A stretch of DNA of 64,000 bases from Streptomyces albofaciens JCM 4342 (GTDB lineage: Bacteria > Actinomycetota > Actinomycetes > Streptomycetales > Streptomycetaceae): contig NZ_PDCM01000002.1 in the NCBI RefSeq assembly GCF_008634025.1, positions 1,488,001 to 1,552,000 of the forward strand, in the 5' to 3' direction. The notes under the pieces were generated by a model that made no database searches, was not told the DNA's origin, and worked only from the letters and a program-made list of their open reading frames with translations. Made by a program: the position numbers and the translations under genes. Below, one piece after another: positions 62,011 to 64,000 of the stretch; position 1 is the first letter of the stretch, and each line of letters starts with the position of its first letter.

Positions 62011-62886
62011 ATGGCGGCATCACTGGAGGAACTCGAGCAGCGCCTGTCCCACCTGCGCACCGAGCTGCGCGGTGCCGTGCGTGCACGGGACAAGGCCGAA
62101 GCCGCGCGCATCCGTCGTGCACTGCGCGAGGCCGAGGCCGCATGGGAGCACGCCCTGGAGTCCGAGGCGGAGCCGGACGGCGAGGCCCTTCCGGTCGAGC
62201 CCCCGGCCCCGCGAGCGTCGGCGACCGCAAGCGCACCACGCCGCAAGGAGCGCCCGACGCACGGCTCCATCCCGATCCGCGAACAAGTCCACCAGGCACT
62301 CACCCTGCTGGGCGCCCCTGCCTCCCCGAAACTCATCTCCTCCACGTACGAGGCGTTTTTCACCGAGTCACTGGTCGCCACCAAACTCGCGTCCCTCCGT
62401 CGCGACGAGGAGCGATCCTTCACGGCTCAGGGTTATGCCCGCCCGTACTACATCTGCGCAGCACTGACCCACGACCGCCTGGTCCCCGCACGCGGGCTCC
62501 TGGCCCTGTCCACTTGGCCCGTGGAGCGACGGATCATAGGCCCGCTCAGCCCGCGCACCGACTTCCTCACCCACGCGACGGGAACCGCCGAGCAGATCCA
62601 GCGACTCACCGCCGCGGGACATCCAGTCCCCGACGCGGCCTGGCGGGTGCTGCGCCGTTTCGCCCTCACGATCCCGGGCGCCTACGACGCCGCGGCCCCG
62701 GAACCCGACCCTGCCCGCGTGATCGCGGCCGCGCACGCCGAAGCGGCCGTCCACCAGCAGGAGGACGACCAGCAGCGGCAAGCTGCCGCACAGCGCGCCC
62801 GTACCCAACTCGGTGATGTACAGCAGCTGTTCGGTGCGGCACCGATGCGTGACGCACTGCGCGACGCGAGTGAATCCCTGCCCTGA
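62011..62886 (+). CDS. Coiled-coil and winged-helix-like protein of unknown function
   Basis: 291 residues; not recognised as a named family. Residues ~1-55 are charged and heptad-like (LEELEQRLSHLRTELRGAVRARDKAEAARIRRALREAE), a likely coiled coil. A Pro/Ala/Arg linker follows to ~85. Residues ~88-150 (REQVHQALTLLGAPASPKLISSTY...ATKLASLRRDEER) look like a winged-helix DNA-binding domain. The Gln/Ala-rich C-terminus may be another helix. It is divergent from the nuclease/helicase/pPIWI-RE operon across a repeat-bearing promoter and is followed after 80 bases by another Cas4-like gene. It may be a DNA-binding component or the regulator of the island. Confidence 0.7.
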   Translation: MAASLEELEQRLSHLRTELRGAVRARDKAEAARIRRALREAEAAWEHALESEAEPDGEALPVEPPAPRASATASAPRRKERPTHGSIPIREQVHQALTLLGAPASPKLISSTYEAFFTESLVATKLASLRRDEERSFTAQGYARPYYICAALTHDRLVPARGLLALSTWPVERRIIGPLSPRTDFLTHATGTAEQIQRLTAAGHPVPDAAWRVLRRFALTIPGAYDAAAPEPDPARVIAAAHAEAAVHQQEDDQQRQAAAQRARTQLGDVQQLFGAAPMRDALRDASESLP

Positions 62887-62966
62887 CCCCCCTTCCCGAC
62901 GGCGATGACGTCAGGCGCCTCGCACGCCGGTGATCTCCCGAAGACACGTTCCCCGAAGTAGAGACG

Positions 62967-64000
62967 ATGCCCTCGCAGCAGTCCGAACATCCCGACGACA
63001 GACTCGCACGGCTGCGCGGACCGCAGCCCCCTCAGCCGTACACCGCCCGCAAGATCACCGCCCTGACCGCCAACCCGGCCTGCGCCCGCCGGGCCGTGCT
63101 CGACGCCGCCGGGGTGGACAAGGCGCTGCTCGCCCAGCAGGTCGGATACGAGCCGCGCTTCGGCCAGTCACCCTTCGCCCTCGCCCGCGAACAGGCCTTT
63201 CACAGCCTCGTCAAGTGGGGCAGCTACGCCGAGCTCATCCGGCTGCTGCGCGAGCAGCTCTCCGTCCCCGTGGCGGAGGCCCATGTCACCGACCTCAACG
63301 AGGTAGGGGGCAACACGGCCCTGCACCTGCGCGAGCGGGAGACCCGCCGCCTTATCGCGCATGTGGCCTCCGGCCAGGACATACGGCTCATCCTCGACCG
63401 CCCCGTACTCACCCTCCAAGTCGCCGGTCGCACGGCGTACCTGGAGCCGGATGCGCTCACCCATCGCATCGAGGGTAAGTTCCACGTCGTCCTGATCCGC
63501 TCGTTCGCGGCGATCGACGGCCAGGCCAATCCGACCGCGGTCGCCGAGGCGGCCAAGCAGGCCGCGGTGTACGTCCTCGCGCTGCACCGCGCCTTCGAGA
63601 CGGCCAGTCTGCCCACCGAGCAGATATCCCACGAGTTCCTGCTCGTCTGTCCCAAAGACTTCTCCAACCGCCCCTACGGGCGCCTGATCGACCTTCGGCA
63701 GGAACTCGACGCCCTCCAATTCCAGCTCTCGCGGCTGCGGCGCGCAGAGGACCTCGCGGCCCAACTGCCCGGGACCGCCACCCTGGACACGGCCCGAAGC
63801 GCGGGCGAACTCTCCTCCTCCATAGAGGCCTTGGACGCGTCGTACACGCCTTCCTGTCTGTCCTTCTGCGAAATGGCGCGCTACTGCCGCGACGAGGCCG
63901 ACGGATGCGCCTCGCCGGCCCGCCTGGGCAGCGGCGTGCGCAACGACCTGCCGGGCATCGACTCCACCCGCACCGCGCTCGACTACCTGGACGGCGTCGC
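62967..64000 (+). CDS. Cas4-like PD-(D/E)XK family protein with altered active site (partial)
   Basis: Starts at ATG 62967 and runs past the window edge after 344 codons. An early NPACARRAVLDAAGVD (cysteine near 38) resembles the first Fe-S ligand region. The nuclease core would be LEPDALTHRI near 158 followed by FHVVLIRSFAAIDG near 172 and PTAVAEAAKQAAVYVLALHR: the usual motif is EPD ... VxEIK, and here the E and K positions read L and R. A cysteine cluster CLSFCEMARYCRDEADGC near 295-314 fits a Cas4-type Fe-S site. A structural or DNA-binding role is more likely than cleavage. It probably forms an operon with the 62011 gene. Confidence 0.65.
   Translation, partial: MPSQQSEHPDDRLARLRGPQPPQPYTARKITALTANPACARRAVLDAAGVDKALLAQQVGYEPRFGQSPFALAREQAFHSLVKWGSYAELIRLLREQLSVPVAEAHVTDLNEVGGNTALHLRERETRRLIAHVASGQDIRLILDRPVLTLQVAGRTAYLEPDALTHRIEGKFHVVLIRSFAAIDGQANPTAVAEAAKQAAVYVLALHRAFETASLPTEQISHEFLLVCPKDFSNRPYGRLIDLRQELDALQFQLSRLRRAEDLAAQLPGTATLDTARSAGELSSSIEALDASYTPSCLSFCEMARYCRDEADGCASPARLGSGVRNDLPGIDSTRTALDYLDGV

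Noticed and set aside
52684..64000. CRISPR array or cas genes near the Cas4-like nucleases
   Set aside because: No direct-repeat/spacer pattern seen, and no cas1, cas2 or effector genes; the Cas4 resemblance is at family level only.

Overview
The window is high-GC actinomycete DNA, most likely Streptomyces. Evidence: roughly 70% GC or more, GTG starts, GGAGG-type ribosome sites, rare TTA codons confined to regulators, and actinobacterial gene families throughout. It has two functional halves joined by a scar region.

Left part (1 to ~51.4 kb) is a type V glycopeptide-type biosynthetic cluster with the layout of complestatin (chloropeptin). Running leftwards on the minus strand are an ABC exporter, four NRPS proteins with 2+1+3+1 = 7 modules, an MbtH protein, a CPA2 cation/proton antiporter, one FAD-dependent halogenase, two cross-linking P450s (OxyA-like and OxyB-like) and a small 3Fe-4S ferredoxin. 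The A-domain pockets I read by eye give Hpg, unclear aromatic (Trp by position), Hpg, Hpg, Hpg, Tyr (with an embedded N-methyltransferase), Hpg, which is the complestatin backbone. Start/stop overlaps and short gaps suggest one ~44 kb transcription unit, ending at a strong hairpin at 246-302 shared with the convergent end of a 4-hydroxymandelate-oxidase-like gene (Hpg supply). Upstream of the operon are a StrR/Bbr-type activator, an IS630-family transposase remnant, a DAHP synthase (shikimate supply) and a LAL-type LuxR regulator whose reading frame is broken. The operon promoter region holds an exact GTCCAA-N17-TTGGAC box, the site known for Bbr of balhimycin, and a second motif with 10-bp arms and an 11-bp spacer that recurs upstream of the activator itself. 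Both regulators contain an in-frame TTA codon, implying bldA control.

Middle part (51.4-52.7 kb) has no intact gene. It holds a decayed phage-type integrase and several hairpins, and looks like an old integration scar.

Right part (52.7-64 kb) is a defence-type island built around a pPIWI-RE protein. On the minus strand, in overlapping order, are a Cas4-like Fe-S PD-(D/E)XK nuclease, a zinc-ribbon plus PD-(D/E)XK endonuclease, a DinG/XPD-like helicase with a likely Fe-S cluster, and the pPIWI-RE protein. Divergently on the plus strand are a coiled-coil/winged-helix-like protein of unknown function and a second Cas4-like protein whose nuclease motif looks mutated; this gene runs off the window. 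The pPIWI-RE/helicase/endonuclease trio is a described three-gene island; the added Cas4-like nuclease and the divergent pair with a leaderless promoter are the least described part of the window.
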